This document shows positions 1-7,140 of a stretch of 64,000 nt of DNA, piece after piece (within the stretch, counting starts at the first letter, position 1; each line of letters opens with the position of its first letter). A program made the translations under genes and the position numbers. The DNA lies in contig JAJFKT010000026.1 in assembly GCA_021773075.1 (NCBI GenBank), positions 682,356-746,355 on the forward strand. Direction: 5' to 3'. The notes under the pieces were generated by a model. It had not been told where the DNA came from. It made no database searches and saw nothing but the letters and a program-made list of their open reading frames with translations. This DNA is from Woeseiaceae bacterium (GTDB lineage Bacteria > Pseudomonadota > Gammaproteobacteria > Steroidobacterales > Woeseiaceae).

Positions 1-1118
1 TGGCGTGGATGGACAAACCCATCGCTAACGATGAATTCGGTGCTTACTTCCGAACCGATACGCAATCCGAGTCGCACTATATATCCGTCGGTTACGATTA
101 CGTGAAGACCGGAATTGGCTCCAGCGCGTTGGGCAGCTCTGACGTGCACAACCTCTATTTCAACGGCAGTTTCCGACTTACGAGAAATCTGAGCCTGGGT
201 AGCTCGGGTACGATGGGTATTCGCAGTGTTGATGACATTCAAAACGATGATGACCTTACCTGGCGTCTAAATAATTTCGCTTTCTATCGATCCCCTTTCG
301 GCACCAGTCGTCTGGAATATTTCTTTGGTGAGATCGACAGAGGGCCAGACCCTGATCTTCGCCGTACGCTTGGATTTCTTGTTAACCACAATTGGCGCAT
401 GCCGCAAAGCATGCGTCTGTCGACTGAGGTCAGAGTGGAAGAGGAAGAGGGCGATCTGTTCACCGCACTTGAACGTGAAGCGAATGTAAACTTCCGTCTG
501 GACCTGAGCGACGGGTTGTCCTGGGGCTTGAACGCCAGTTATTTCAGAAATTCCGGCGATCAGAATGCGACCCAAGAAGGACTCAGTGCCAACCTGGATC
601 TCCTTTGGCATTTCACGCCCAACTGGTCCGCGTCGTTAGTTATGAGTCGAAATGAGGCTCGGTTTGACCCCGCGACCAACGTCCCTTTGCCGACGCCGCT
701 GGCCGACAGCGAAACGACCGGTAACACCTTTTGGCTAACGGTTGGATACAGAAAATCGGGTGGACAGCGTATACAGGCATTGGGCAACGGCCAGGGTTTC
801 GGGTCGGCACGCATCCAGGGCGAAGTATTTTTTGACGAGAACGGTGATTTCGTACGTCAGCCAGGCGAAGCGCCCGTAGTGGGTGCAGTCGTTCTCCTGG
901 ATGGTCGCTACGAGACCAGGACCGATGCGCTGGGCAGGTACCTGTTCGAACCCGTTCGTGCCGGATCTCATTTCGTCAACCTGGTGGTTTCGGAATTGCC
1001 TTTACCGTGGGGTCTTCGTGACGAAACGCCGCAGATGATGGATGTAGGCCTTAGACGATACGGCGAAGTGAACTTCGCCGTCGTACGTCTCGACGAGACC
1101 ATCGCACGGAACTGGTAA
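1..1118 (+). CDS. C-terminal part of a barrel-like surface protein (partial)
   Basis: The frame is open at the left edge, so at least 370 C-terminal residues of a larger protein are seen. The first ~250 residues alternate aromatic and polar positions in strand-turn-strand fashion (FRLTRNLSLGSS, LSWGLNASYFR, WSASLVMSR), as in outer-membrane barrels. A single SdrD-B or carboxypeptidase-regulatory-like beta-sandwich follows at about residues 267-350 (GEVFFDENGDFVRQPGE). The gene converges on the chaperone gene 11 bp away, so the two are not co-transcribed. It could be the outer-membrane partner of that secreted module, but no classical FimD usher motif is visible in the part present. Function is unassigned. 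Confidence 0.6.
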   Translation, partial: AWMDKPIANDEFGAYFRTDTQSESHYISVGYDYVKTGIGSSALGSSDVHNLYFNGSFRLTRNLSLGSSGTMGIRSVDDIQNDDDLTWRLNNFAFYRSPFGTSRLEYFFGEIDRGPDPDLRRTLGFLVNHNWRMPQSMRLSTEVRVEEEEGDLFTALEREANVNFRLDLSDGLSWGLNASYFRNSGDQNATQEGLSANLDLLWHFTPNWSASLVMSRNEARFDPATNVPLPTPLADSETTGNTFWLTVGYRKSGGQRIQALGNGQGFGSARIQGEVFFDENGDFVRQPGEAPVVGAVVLLDGRYETRTDALGRYLFEPVRAGSHFVNLVVSELPLPWGLRDETPQMMDVGLRRYGEVNFAVVRLDETIARNW

Positions 1119-1129
1119 CCCGGCAGCGA

Positions 1130-1951
1130 CTATCTAAACTGTTCTTCGACTGAAAATCGTTGACCGCCGATTTCGAAGGTGCCCTTCAACTGCAGTGGAA
1201 ATTGCATGGAAACCTTGGCCGCCTGACCATTTTCTGCGGCTTCCGGTACGAGCAGGATCTCCTCACTGTGATTCGGCAAGACAGGGAAGGTCGAAGCAAT
1301 CAATACGAAACGCTCACCCGTTGCATCCGTTGCCGCAATCCGTCCGAAAACCCGGTCAAATGTATTGCCGCTATTGTGCAGCTTGAGCGCGGGCAGTTGC
1401 AGTCCGCCCATTTCACCGCTGCCCAGACCCGCATATTCAATGTTAGCTTTCGCGTCTCCAACGGTCACGTAGACAATGACCGCATAGCGGCCGAGCACTG
1501 GAAAGCGGATGGGTTGATCGCCGCTTGTTGCCGCCACAACCGGAGTCGCGGGCTCGATGAGCAAGGCGAATTTGCACAGCCCAATCGGCGCATCCTCGGG
1601 AATATGGATTTCAAAGCGATAGCGCTTTTGACCGTTGGGCCGAATCGTAAGGCCGCGCCTTTCGAGCTTGACCCAGGGGCGGCAACTTCCCTCGACGAGA
1701 TCATCTTCGATGTATTCCAGACCCTGGGTATCGGTGATATTCCAGTCCGCGGTCCTCAGTGAATAGGCGGCACTCTTGTCACCCGCATTCATAATCATCA
1801 ATGTGTCGCGGATAACATCGCCGGGTTTTGCCCGTAGTTCGAATTTGGACGGCGCGATACCTGCGCTAAATCCCTGAGCAACGGCAGTGCCCGACAAAAT
1901 CGTCAGCACAACAGCCGCCAGTCCGGCGTTAATTGATAACTTCAAGTTCAT
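1130..1951 (-). CDS. periplasmic PapD-like chaperone (non-canonical)
   Basis: About 273 residues with a clear signal peptide (LAAVVLTILSGTAVAQ). The mature protein begins with the pattern of pilus-chaperone N-terminal Ig domains: a target-binding strand (GIAPSKFELRAKPGD), then NAGDKSAAYSLRT, then IRPNGQKRYRFEIHIPEDAP. A second beta domain follows (LKLHNSGNTFDRVFGRI). The ATG at 1951 was chosen over a TTG at 1963 because it gives the cleaner signal peptide. The gene overlaps the upstream secreted-protein gene by 23 bp and closes the operon. Inference: it caps or delivers the small beta-rich proteins encoded upstream. It is not close to FimC or CsuC by eye, so the chaperone role rests on fold-like pattern and context. 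Confidence 0.55.
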   Translation of the reverse strand: MNLKLSINAGLAAVVLTILSGTAVAQGFSAGIAPSKFELRAKPGDVIRDTLMIMNAGDKSAAYSLRTADWNITDTQGLEYIEDDLVEGSCRPWVKLERRGLTIRPNGQKRYRFEIHIPEDAPIGLCKFALLIEPATPVVAATSGDQPIRFPVLGRYAVIVYVTVGDAKANIEYAGLGSGEMGGLQLPALKLHNSGNTFDRVFGRIAATDATGERFVLIASTFPVLPNHSEEILLVPEAAENGQAAKVSMQFPLQLKGTFEIGGQRFSVEEQFR

Positions 1952-2441
1952 AAGTAAGCTCAAAACTGAATGAATCGGCGGCGCCCGCGCTTGCAGCGGT
2001 TATTGCGAAGTCGAACGTACCACTAATAATGGCTTCTTCTAGCAGCCCTTCGAATATAAGCACCGCTTGTCCGGGACGTGCGCTGCCCGACTCGAATACG
2101 CCGCGAGCCTGCCACGTAATTTCCAGCGTACCGCCACTGTTGTCACCGGCAATGGCGGCTGGAATCAGCAGAAAAATCCTCGCGCGCTGCCCGACAAACT
2201 GGCTCGTATCCAGGCGTACATCGACACCGCTCAAATACCCGGATACCGGCGGCAGCAGCGAATTTTGATCTGCAAATAAGGCGCCCAGCGCCTGCTGAAC
2301 GTCCTGCGGTCCCCACTTCAAGTCGAGGGAAAAATTCTGGCGTGGCGACAGGGAATCATCCAGGATGACTCGCTGAGCGAAAACCGCCGGGCTGCTGCAA
2401 ATGGCCAGCAGTCCAAGCACAAGAATAGTTAAGGTCTTCAT
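1929..2441 (-). CDS. small secreted beta-rich protein, third gene of chaperone operon
   Basis: 170 residues starting MKTLTILVLGLLAICSSPAVFA, a standard Sec signal peptide. The mature part is predicted all-beta and ends in a strand with alternating hydrophobics (SFSFELTYELEVIN), a layout reminiscent of pilin-type subunits. It contains a GQRARIFLLIPAAIAG strand pair and a GVDVRLDTSQF segment. Its start overlaps the stop of the preceding gene as ATGA, so translation is probably coupled. I do not recognise a family. It is less similar to its two upstream neighbours than they are to each other, so it could be a tip or minor subunit; that is inference from order only. Confidence 0.6.
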   Translation of the reverse strand: MKTLTILVLGLLAICSSPAVFAQRVILDDSLSPRQNFSLDLKWGPQDVQQALGALFADQNSLLPPVSGYLSGVDVRLDTSQFVGQRARIFLLIPAAIAGDNSGGTLEITWQARGVFESGSARPGQAVLIFEGLLEEAIISGTFDFAITAASAGAADSFSFELTYELEVIN

Positions 2442-2989
2442 AACTGTGCGATCGTGTAAACGACCCGACCGCTGTAAGTGCCAGCGGGATAAACGGTATC
2501 GTTATCGTAACGAAACGTCATGTAATCGATAACCCCTCGACCTCTGGGGAAGGCGATATTCATACTGAACAATGTTTGGGCTCCGCCCTGATTAAATGTG
2601 CCGCCTGCAATATCACCATCTCGTGTGGTCCAACTTATCTCGCTGAACGGTAGAGGATCACCATTGCCGTTAACGAGTGGGACTGAAGAGTTCATTGTGA
2701 CCGTAAATCGAGCTCGTCGGCCGCCCCTGTAGCCAAGCACCGCGATAGGAATCTCAGGCGTACCGACAATAGGCGTTCCGTCACCCGGGAGTACCCCGGC
2801 TGCAAAATCAAATGTGACCTCGTCGACCTGGCCGGTTGGCGCACCAAGCAATCCGAAAACGCCGAACTGCCCGTGGCCGATCTGGATATAGACAAATGGC
2901 CTCGTGATGCCAATTTGCACTTGCAGCGCGCTCGTTAGTGAGGGCAGCAAACACAGGAGGAGCAAAAAAGAGAGGCGAATCAAGCGCAT
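2438..2989 (-). CDS. secreted pilin-like protein, second gene of chaperone operon
   Basis: 183 residues from the ATG at 2989; the longer frame would need a TTG at 3016 and extends beyond the signal peptide (SFLLLLCLLPSLTSA). The C-terminal third follows the same plan as the next protein upstream: PLPFSEISW, a Gly/Thr-rich turn (GDIAGGTFNQGG), then YDNDTVYPAGTYSGRVVYT. The last segment resembles the end of spore-coat-U/Csu-type pilin domains (YPAGTYxxxVxxT). The two are therefore probably paralogous subunits. No catalytic residues are seen. Likely exported and handled by the downstream chaperone. Confidence 0.6.
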   Translation of the reverse strand: MRLIRLSFLLLLCLLPSLTSALQVQIGITRPFVYIQIGHGQFGVFGLLGAPTGQVDEVTFDFAAGVLPGDGTPIVGTPEIPIAVLGYRGGRRARFTVTMNSSVPLVNGNGDPLPFSEISWTTRDGDIAGGTFNQGGAQTLFSMNIAFPRGRGVIDYMTFRYDNDTVYPAGTYSGRVVYTIAQL

Positions 2990-3055
2990 CGTCAACAAAA
3001 AATCCCGGGCAGACAATACTATGACATATTGCCTGACCGGGATAGTTTCTGTGTT

Positions 3056-3616
3056 CTAAGGCGTAGCAGCAGTGTAGACAGACGTTCCGTCATACACACC
3101 GGCAGCGTAATTTGTGCTGTCGTTGTAGGTGTATGTCCAGTTGTCGGTTTGGTTGTAAACACCACCTGTAGCAATCACCGTATTTCCGTCGAATGCCGGT
3201 GCGGCAATCGTGCCACCATCAGCAACCGTTATCTCGGTAAACGGAATCGTGTTACCACCGCCGTCGTCGAGGTTGCCGCCGCCAGTGTTGGAGGCAATCG
3301 TGACTGTCGCAGCATTGGTTATCAGTGTAATACTGAGAATACCGTCAGCACCGTCACCGAGGCCACCGTTCGCAGCTAGCGGCACTCCTTGCCCTGGCTG
3401 CAGAGCGGACAAATCCCAATCGACGCGGTCGACGTTGCCGTTACCGGCTGTACCGACCTGAAAAAAGACGAATTGGGGAATTGTGATTTGAAAATCGAGG
3501 CTGGCTGTTGCAGTCGCGCCACCGCCGAATTGAAGGTCCGAGTCGGCTACAGCGAACTGCGAAAGCAGAAGTCCAAGCCCGGTTGTCGTGGTTAATAGCA
3601 GTTTGTTCAGGTTCAT
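3056..3616 (-). CDS. secreted pilin-like protein, first gene of chaperone operon
   Basis: 186 residues with an N-terminal signal peptide ending FAVADSD. A strong ribosome-binding site (AGGATGG) lies just upstream of the ATG at 3616. The mature protein is Gly/Thr/Asn-rich and all-beta. It ends with TIPFTEITV, then YNDSTNYAAGVYDGTSVYT, matching the next gene's PLPFSEISW and YPAGTYSGRVVYT blocks. It has the low-charge composition of a major fibre subunit. As the first gene it probably carries the operon promoter. The subunit role is inferred from composition, paralogy and the chaperone gene; no named family was recognised. Confidence 0.6.
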   Translation of the reverse strand: MNLNKLLLTTTTGLGLLLSQFAVADSDLQFGGGATATASLDFQITIPQFVFFQVGTAGNGNVDRVDWDLSALQPGQGVPLAANGGLGDGADGILSITLITNAATVTIASNTGGGNLDDGGGNTIPFTEITVADGGTIAAPAFDGNTVIATGGVYNQTDNWTYTYNDSTNYAAGVYDGTSVYTAATP

Positions 3617-4012
3617 TCCATCCCATCCTTATGTTTAATTACATGCAATCGTATAAATTGGTGTCTCGAAAAAGTGAGGAGGCAACCTTAAGGGAAATCC
3701 AGGCCCTGCTGGCGTGACTGTCTTCACAATGTGACAAAATATTTCGGTTGCCAATAGTGGTCTGGCGGCTCGACCAGAACCGTCAACGAAGGTCAGATTG
3801 ACCAGATAGGGGGAATACTCAGTTTGAAATACCAAGTATGGTTATCATAGACTATATAAAGCTGCTCTTCTGTACGGCTCGAACTGGCGAGAATGCGAAA
3901 CGGTATTTGCAGGCTGATACCTGAACCTCTGTGAGAAATCCTTGGTCAATCGCCATTCCCAATGGACAAGGCGCCCATCGATTGGGCCCGCCTTTTTGAT
4001 TAAGCGCGGGTC
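3617..4012. other. 396-bp intergenic region
   Basis: No protein-coding frame here is convincing. The left part must hold the promoter of the reverse-strand secreted-protein operon; an AT-rich stretch around 3640-3660 is the likeliest place, but no clear -35/-10 pair stands out. On the forward strand, TTGAAA at 3824-3829 followed by an AT-rich block at 3847-3860, together with the hairpin at 3970-3997, could bound a short transcript of about 140 nt. That reading is weak. The right end is the 3' flank of the CsrA-like gene. Confidence 0.4.
3970..3997 (+). terminator. hairpin with T5 tail
   Basis: GGC GCCC, a 7-nt loop, GGGC cc GCC, then TTTTT. The stem is 7 bp of G-C pairs with a 2-nt bulge on the 3' side. 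The T run lies on the forward strand, so as an intrinsic terminator it would stop rightward transcripts, although no forward gene is annotated before it. On the reverse strand it directly follows the CsrA-like gene and may also end that operon, with a poorer tail. Confidence 0.5.
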
Positions 4013-4219
4013 TCAGGCAGCTACAGGGTCGTTCTTGCGCCAGATCGACAACTCGTCTGGCGCTTGCACGCCCATCTTCACGCGTATGTTGTCTGATGTG
4101 AAAATCGTTATTTCAATAGGGCCATTCTGGAACAGGTCGGCGAGCGTCATCGAAGTATCGATGCCCTCTCCAGGTCTGATAAGAATAGATTCAGCATCAC
4201 GTCGGCTTACTATCAACAT
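4013..4219 (-). CDS. csrA: CsrA-family RNA-binding regulator, RsmN/RsmF-like variant
   Basis: 68 residues. The start MLIVSRRDAE matches the first CsrA strand (MLILTRRxGE) and keeps both RNA-contact arginines (R6, R7). The end VKMGVQAPDELSIWR matches the CsrA VRIGVxAPxxVxxHR block and keeps the arginine (R61) equivalent to CsrA R44. Between them are about 15 extra residues with a helix-like segment (MTLADLFQNG). This is the arrangement of Pseudomonas RsmN/RsmF, where an inserted helix rewires the dimer. It is last in the flgA-flgM-flgN operon, so it probably acts on flagellar or biofilm mRNAs. A canonical CsrA is presumably encoded elsewhere. Confidence 0.75.
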   Translation of the reverse strand: MLIVSRRDAESILIRPGEGIDTSMTLADLFQNGPIEITIFTSDNIRVKMGVQAPDELSIWRKNDPVAA

Positions 4220-4248
4220 AGCTCAGTATCCTCTTTACAAAATGTTCG

Positions 4249-4743
4249 TTAGGCCTCGACCAGAGATTGGCGACCATAATCGCCAGCTTCTCCGCCATGC
4301 CGGCCATAAGTATTGAATCCGGGCGTAACGCCACGGAGCAAAGACAGACTGGATTCGAATTGTTGCTGTCGAACTCGGATTATTGCGCCGTTGGTCAAGT
4401 TTATTGCGCTGCATTCAGCGCCAATTAGCATGAGATGGTCCCAGCGATTCTTGACAAGATCGCTGTCGTCGCACCAGTCGATCATTTGTTGCATTTGTTC
4501 CGGCCCCGCGGCGAAGCCACAGGCGGTGCACAATTCGATGCGCTTGGTATCGAGCAGTGTCATTGCGTGCACGCAAGCGCTTTTGGTATCCACAGTACGA
4601 TCGATACCGTCAATGTCCTGCTTTTCGAGTGCTTCGCGCTCATAGTCCAGAATCTCCTTGAGTCCGAGCGCGTGATAGACCGTGTCGCACAGGATTTCGA
4701 CGATCTGGGCTCTGGCTATTTCAGGTGACAAAGTTGACATCAT
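4249..4743 (-). CDS. flgN: FlgN-like flagellar export chaperone
   Basis: 164 residues, mostly long amphipathic helices, ending LRGVTPGFNTYGRHG, the kind of C-terminal tail seen in FlgN proteins. FlgN binds the hook-filament junction proteins FlgK and FlgL in the cytoplasm and hands them to the export gate. Its start overlaps the flgM stop by one base (TAATG), so the two are translationally coupled. An ATG at 4740 is an equally possible start. Several cysteines (CTACG, DWCDD) are unusual for the family but not disqualifying. The flgA-flgM-flgN order is the usual gammaproteobacterial one. Confidence 0.85.
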   Translation of the reverse strand: MMSTLSPEIARAQIVEILCDTVYHALGLKEILDYEREALEKQDIDGIDRTVDTKSACVHAMTLLDTKRIELCTACGFAAGPEQMQQMIDWCDDSDLVKNRWDHLMLIGAECSAINLTNGAIIRVRQQQFESSLSLLRGVTPGFNTYGRHGGEAGDYGRQSLVEA

Positions 4744-5072
4744 TATTCGCCGAACGAGCGGTCCAGACGAATCATCGCGTCCGCGATCGCTTGAGAGTCT
4801 ATTTCAAAGTTGCCGCTCTCAATGGCGACCTTGATTTCGGTGACACGCTCGGCGTTCACGGCCGGCAAGGATTCTAGCGTCTGGTCCAATCGTTCGAGAA
4901 GTTTGGCACTGTTGGTCAGATTTACGGTGTCACTGGTTGATGTGGGATGCGCTTTGGAATGGTCCGCTGCAGACGTATCCGGAGCCAGCTTATTGCCGGT
5001 CGAAGCCTCGTCGACCTTCGCGCCAATTTTCCCCAAAGTTCCCTGATCCATCGGACCGATCCTGTTTGTCAT
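4743..5072 (-). CDS. flgM: anti-sigma-28 factor FlgM
   Basis: 109 residues. The C-terminal half has the FlgM pattern: DTVNLTNSAKLLERL, then VNAERVTEIKVAIESGNFEID and a final helix ADAMIRLDRSF. FlgM holds FliA inactive until the hook is finished and FlgM is exported. The N-terminal ~45 residues are polar and probably disordered. A GAGGA ribosome-binding site precedes the start by about 9 nt. A FliA-type promoter lies 38 bp upstream inside flgA, giving the expected negative feedback on top of read-through from flgA. Confidence 0.92.
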   Translation of the reverse strand: MTNRIGPMDQGTLGKIGAKVDEASTGNKLAPDTSAADHSKAHPTSTSDTVNLTNSAKLLERLDQTLESLPAVNAERVTEIKVAIESGNFEIDSQAIADAMIRLDRSFGE

Positions 5073-5084
5073 AACGTAAAATCC

Positions 5085-5960
5085 TCAACTATCATTGTTG
5101 CTGAGATTTGTATCGGCAATTTGGCCCGATACTTTAGGCTCAGCGTGAAAAGAATGGCTAATGCTCGACAGCAGCACCTCGACACGTTCTTTGGAGCGGA
5201 CGATGCCTTCAACTACGCGCCCGGAATGCGTGTTTTGCACCCGAATTCGTTGCTTTAGCGCGCCGTCCATAAGTGCGGTGCCGCTCGTCGAGATGCTGAA
5301 ATCACCATTGCCGATGGTCAGGGTCACGGTCTGGCCGCGCCGGATGGCGATTTCCACCTCAAACATCGACGGCACGAGTATTCTTCCGGCAATTACCTGG
5401 GTTTTTAGGCGCTGACCGACGGCCAGCTTCAGGTCGCCCAGGTAGCCGGTGCGTAACCGCGACACGTCCCGGACCTCTTTGATAAGGTCTTCGGCGGTCA
5501 ATTGATGCCCCTTATTAAGCGTTCTACGGGCTATCAGCACCTGTTCGGTGACGATGACATCGACTGGCACATACACCTTCCACGGCCTCGTACCGCTACA
5601 GCGAACACCAACAATCGTGCGTGCTTTAATTTCTGTGCCACTGCGCAGAAATCCAGCCAGTGGTTGATCGCAATAGGCCAGTCGTTGGCGGGAGTCGATA
5701 TTGCCCGCCTGAACGGTCGTGTTTCCCGCGAGTGCTCCGGTGCGTGCACTGAGGAATGATTCGGCTGCAGCGGCTATTTGCTCTACTGGCTGCCAACTCG
5801 GTGTTTCTGCCTGGGCGCCCGGCATTAAAAAGGCGAGCAGGAGCGCCAGCATGACAACGGGCAGGGACAGCCGGTACGTGACGAATTCGTGTCGCGCAAT
5901 TGGCGCAGCCGTCAATTTCTTGGCGATTTTCAGCGTTTTCGTTCCTACATTGTTCGACAT
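5085..5960 (-). CDS. flgA: flagellar P-ring assembly chaperone FlgA
   Basis: 291 residues from the ATG at 5960, which has GGGAAAGG upstream; the reading frame extends 47 codons further without support. An N-terminal hydrophobic export segment (LPVVMLALLLAFLMPGAQA) is preceded by a long charged stretch. A SAF-type domain follows (LNKGHQLTAEDLI, VAGRxL-like VIAGRILVPSMF), then the typical C-terminal segment (TLMDGALKQRIRVQNTHSGRVVEG). FlgA acts in the periplasm and helps FlgI polymerise. It is transcribed divergently from flgB and heads flgM-flgN-csrA. Confidence 0.92.
   Translation of the reverse strand: MSNNVGTKTLKIAKKLTAAPIARHEFVTYRLSLPVVMLALLLAFLMPGAQAETPSWQPVEQIAAAAESFLSARTGALAGNTTVQAGNIDSRQRLAYCDQPLAGFLRSGTEIKARTIVGVRCSGTRPWKVYVPVDVIVTEQVLIARRTLNKGHQLTAEDLIKEVRDVSRLRTGYLGDLKLAVGQRLKTQVIAGRILVPSMFEVEIAIRRGQTVTLTIGNGDFSISTSGTALMDGALKQRIRVQNTHSGRVVEGIVRSKERVEVLLSSISHSFHAEPKVSGQIADTNLSNNDS
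5110..5136 (-). promoter_or_regulatory. FliA (sigma-28) promoter for flgM
   Basis: Reading the reverse strand: TAAAGTAT, 11 bp, GCCGATAC, against the consensus TAAAGTTT-N11-GCCGATAA (7/8 in each box). It lies within the last 20 codons of flgA, with a predicted transcript start about 30 nt before the flgM ATG. Such an internal class-3 promoter for flgM is known in enteric bacteria. Confidence 0.8.
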
Positions 5961-6061
5961 CGAATACTTACCTTTCCCGGTCTGGCCAAGCAACGCAACG
6001 GTTTGCTGGCTTGTGACGATCAATATGTCCGCAAATGCGTTGCGGTTACCGCCATAGGTAC

Positions 6062-6077
6062 TGCAATTGCCATGCCA
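6062..6077 (-). promoter_or_regulatory. sigma-54 promoter for flgA
   Basis: Reverse strand TGGCATG GCAA TTGCA: the -24 GG and -12 GC are separated by exactly 10 bp and only one base departs from TGGCACG-N4-TTGCA. The expected start of transcription is about 90 nt before the flgA ATG. Confidence 0.6.
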
Positions 6078-6249
6078 ACCATAATCTTGCAGGTATTCCA
6101 AAGGATTTGTGGGCGAATTCGAGGGCTGCAGCTTATTGCCGCCGCGACGGCAGAATGTTGCCGTGCAGGTCAGCGCTTTCCCGCAATTCGCTTATCGGCA
6201 TTCACGTCGAGACCTTGAAGCATCGTCCGTAGCACGGTGTATTTCAGAT

Positions 6250-6265
6250 TGGCACGGCAGTTGCA
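6250..6265 (+). promoter_or_regulatory. sigma-54 promoter for flgB operon
   Basis: TGGCACG GCAG TTGCA is a perfect match to the sigma-54 -24/-12 consensus with GG-N10-GC spacing. It lies 52 bp before the flgB ATG, so the leader would be about 40 nt. Confidence 0.9.
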
Positions 6266-6317
6266 TAGCCTACCAGCAGGAGCAGTAATCCGAGAAATTT
6301 GAGATCAGGTACGAACG

Positions 6318-6707
6318 ATGGACATAACCGCAGTATCACAGCACGAGCAGTCATTGAAGTTTCGAGCACTTCGGAATCAGGTGTTGGCGTCGAATATCGC
6401 CAATGCTGATACGCCCAATTACAAGGCGCGCGACATCGACTTTGGGGCGGCAATGAAGTCGGCGCGCCACGAGACGATCAGCATGACGCGGACCAGCGAT
6501 CTGCATAAGCAAGCGGGGAGTTCTGCCGACAACGGCACACCGTCGCTGTACCGGGTTCCGCATCAGGCGAGCTTGGACGGCAACACGGTCGAGACCGATG
6601 TTGAACAAGCCGAGTTCGCGGAAAACGCACTGTATTACCGCGCCAGTCTGGCATTCGTAGACGGCCAAATTCGCGGTCTCCGTTATGCATTGCAAGGAGG
6701 TGAATGA
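6318..6707 (+). CDS. flgB: flagellar proximal rod protein FlgB
   Basis: 129 residues with the rod-protein N-terminal motif (LRNQVLASNIANADTPNYKARDIDF) split here as LASNIANADTPNYKARD, and a C-terminal helix (AENALYYRASLAFVDGQIR) typical of FlgB. It forms the base of the rod in the periplasm after export through the flagellar type III apparatus. First gene of the flgBCDEFGHIJKL run, preceded by a consensus sigma-54 promoter. Its stop overlaps the flgC start region. Confidence 0.95.
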   Translation: MDITAVSQHEQSLKFRALRNQVLASNIANADTPNYKARDIDFGAAMKSARHETISMTRTSDLHKQAGSSADNGTPSLYRVPHQASLDGNTVETDVEQAEFAENALYYRASLAFVDGQIRGLRYALQGGE

Positions 6708-7120
6708 TGTCTCTATTTGAAGTTTTCGATGTGGCAGGCGGCGCGATGAATGCGCAGTCCGTGCGCATGAATGTTACCGCAAGCAATCTCGCAAATGCGG
6801 GCAGTGTCAACGGCGATCCCGACAAGGTGTATCGCGCACAGCAACCGGTCTTTTCGTCATTCAGTCAATCGTTCGCTGACCAGTCAGGCATTGCTGGCGT
6901 GCGCCTCGACGGCATCGTCGAGAGTTCAGCACCGCTGCATAAAATTTATCAGCCGGATAACCCGGATTCTGACGCGGACGGCAACGTCTACGCCAGCAAC
7001 GTGAATACGGTTGAGGAGATGGTCAACATGATCTCCGCTTCGCGTTCGTACAAGAACAATATCGAAATGATCAATACGACCAAGGATCTGTTGATGCAGA
7101 CCCTTTCACTCGGCCGTTAA
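6707..7120 (+). CDS. flgC: flagellar proximal rod protein FlgC
   Basis: 137 residues starting MSLFEVFDVAGGAMNAQS, close to FlgC of enteric bacteria, with the rod motif MNVTASNLANAGS and C-terminal VNTVEEMVNMISASRSYKNN. Two ATG codons sit side by side (6704, 6707). AAGGAGG is 6 nt before the second, which is the better start. Structural component of the rod. Confidence 0.95.
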   Translation: MSLFEVFDVAGGAMNAQSVRMNVTASNLANAGSVNGDPDKVYRAQQPVFSSFSQSFADQSGIAGVRLDGIVESSAPLHKIYQPDNPDSDADGNVYASNVNTVEEMVNMISASRSYKNNIEMINTTKDLLMQTLSLGR

Positions 7121-7140
7121 TCCGAACTTAGAGAAATATT

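Larger units (their letters stand above)
5961..6317. other. divergent flgA-flgB promoter region
   Basis: No gene is supported in these 357 bp. The region carries back-to-back sigma-54 motifs, one per strand (6062-6077 reverse, 6250-6265 forward). The roughly 170 bp between them is where an enhancer-binding protein such as FleQ or FleR would be expected to bind, but I cannot point to a specific operator. Confidence 0.6.

Noticed and set aside
1160..1762. 200-residue forward frame over the chaperone gene
   Set aside because: Antisense shadow with no ribosome-binding site; the reverse frame has a signal peptide and operon context.
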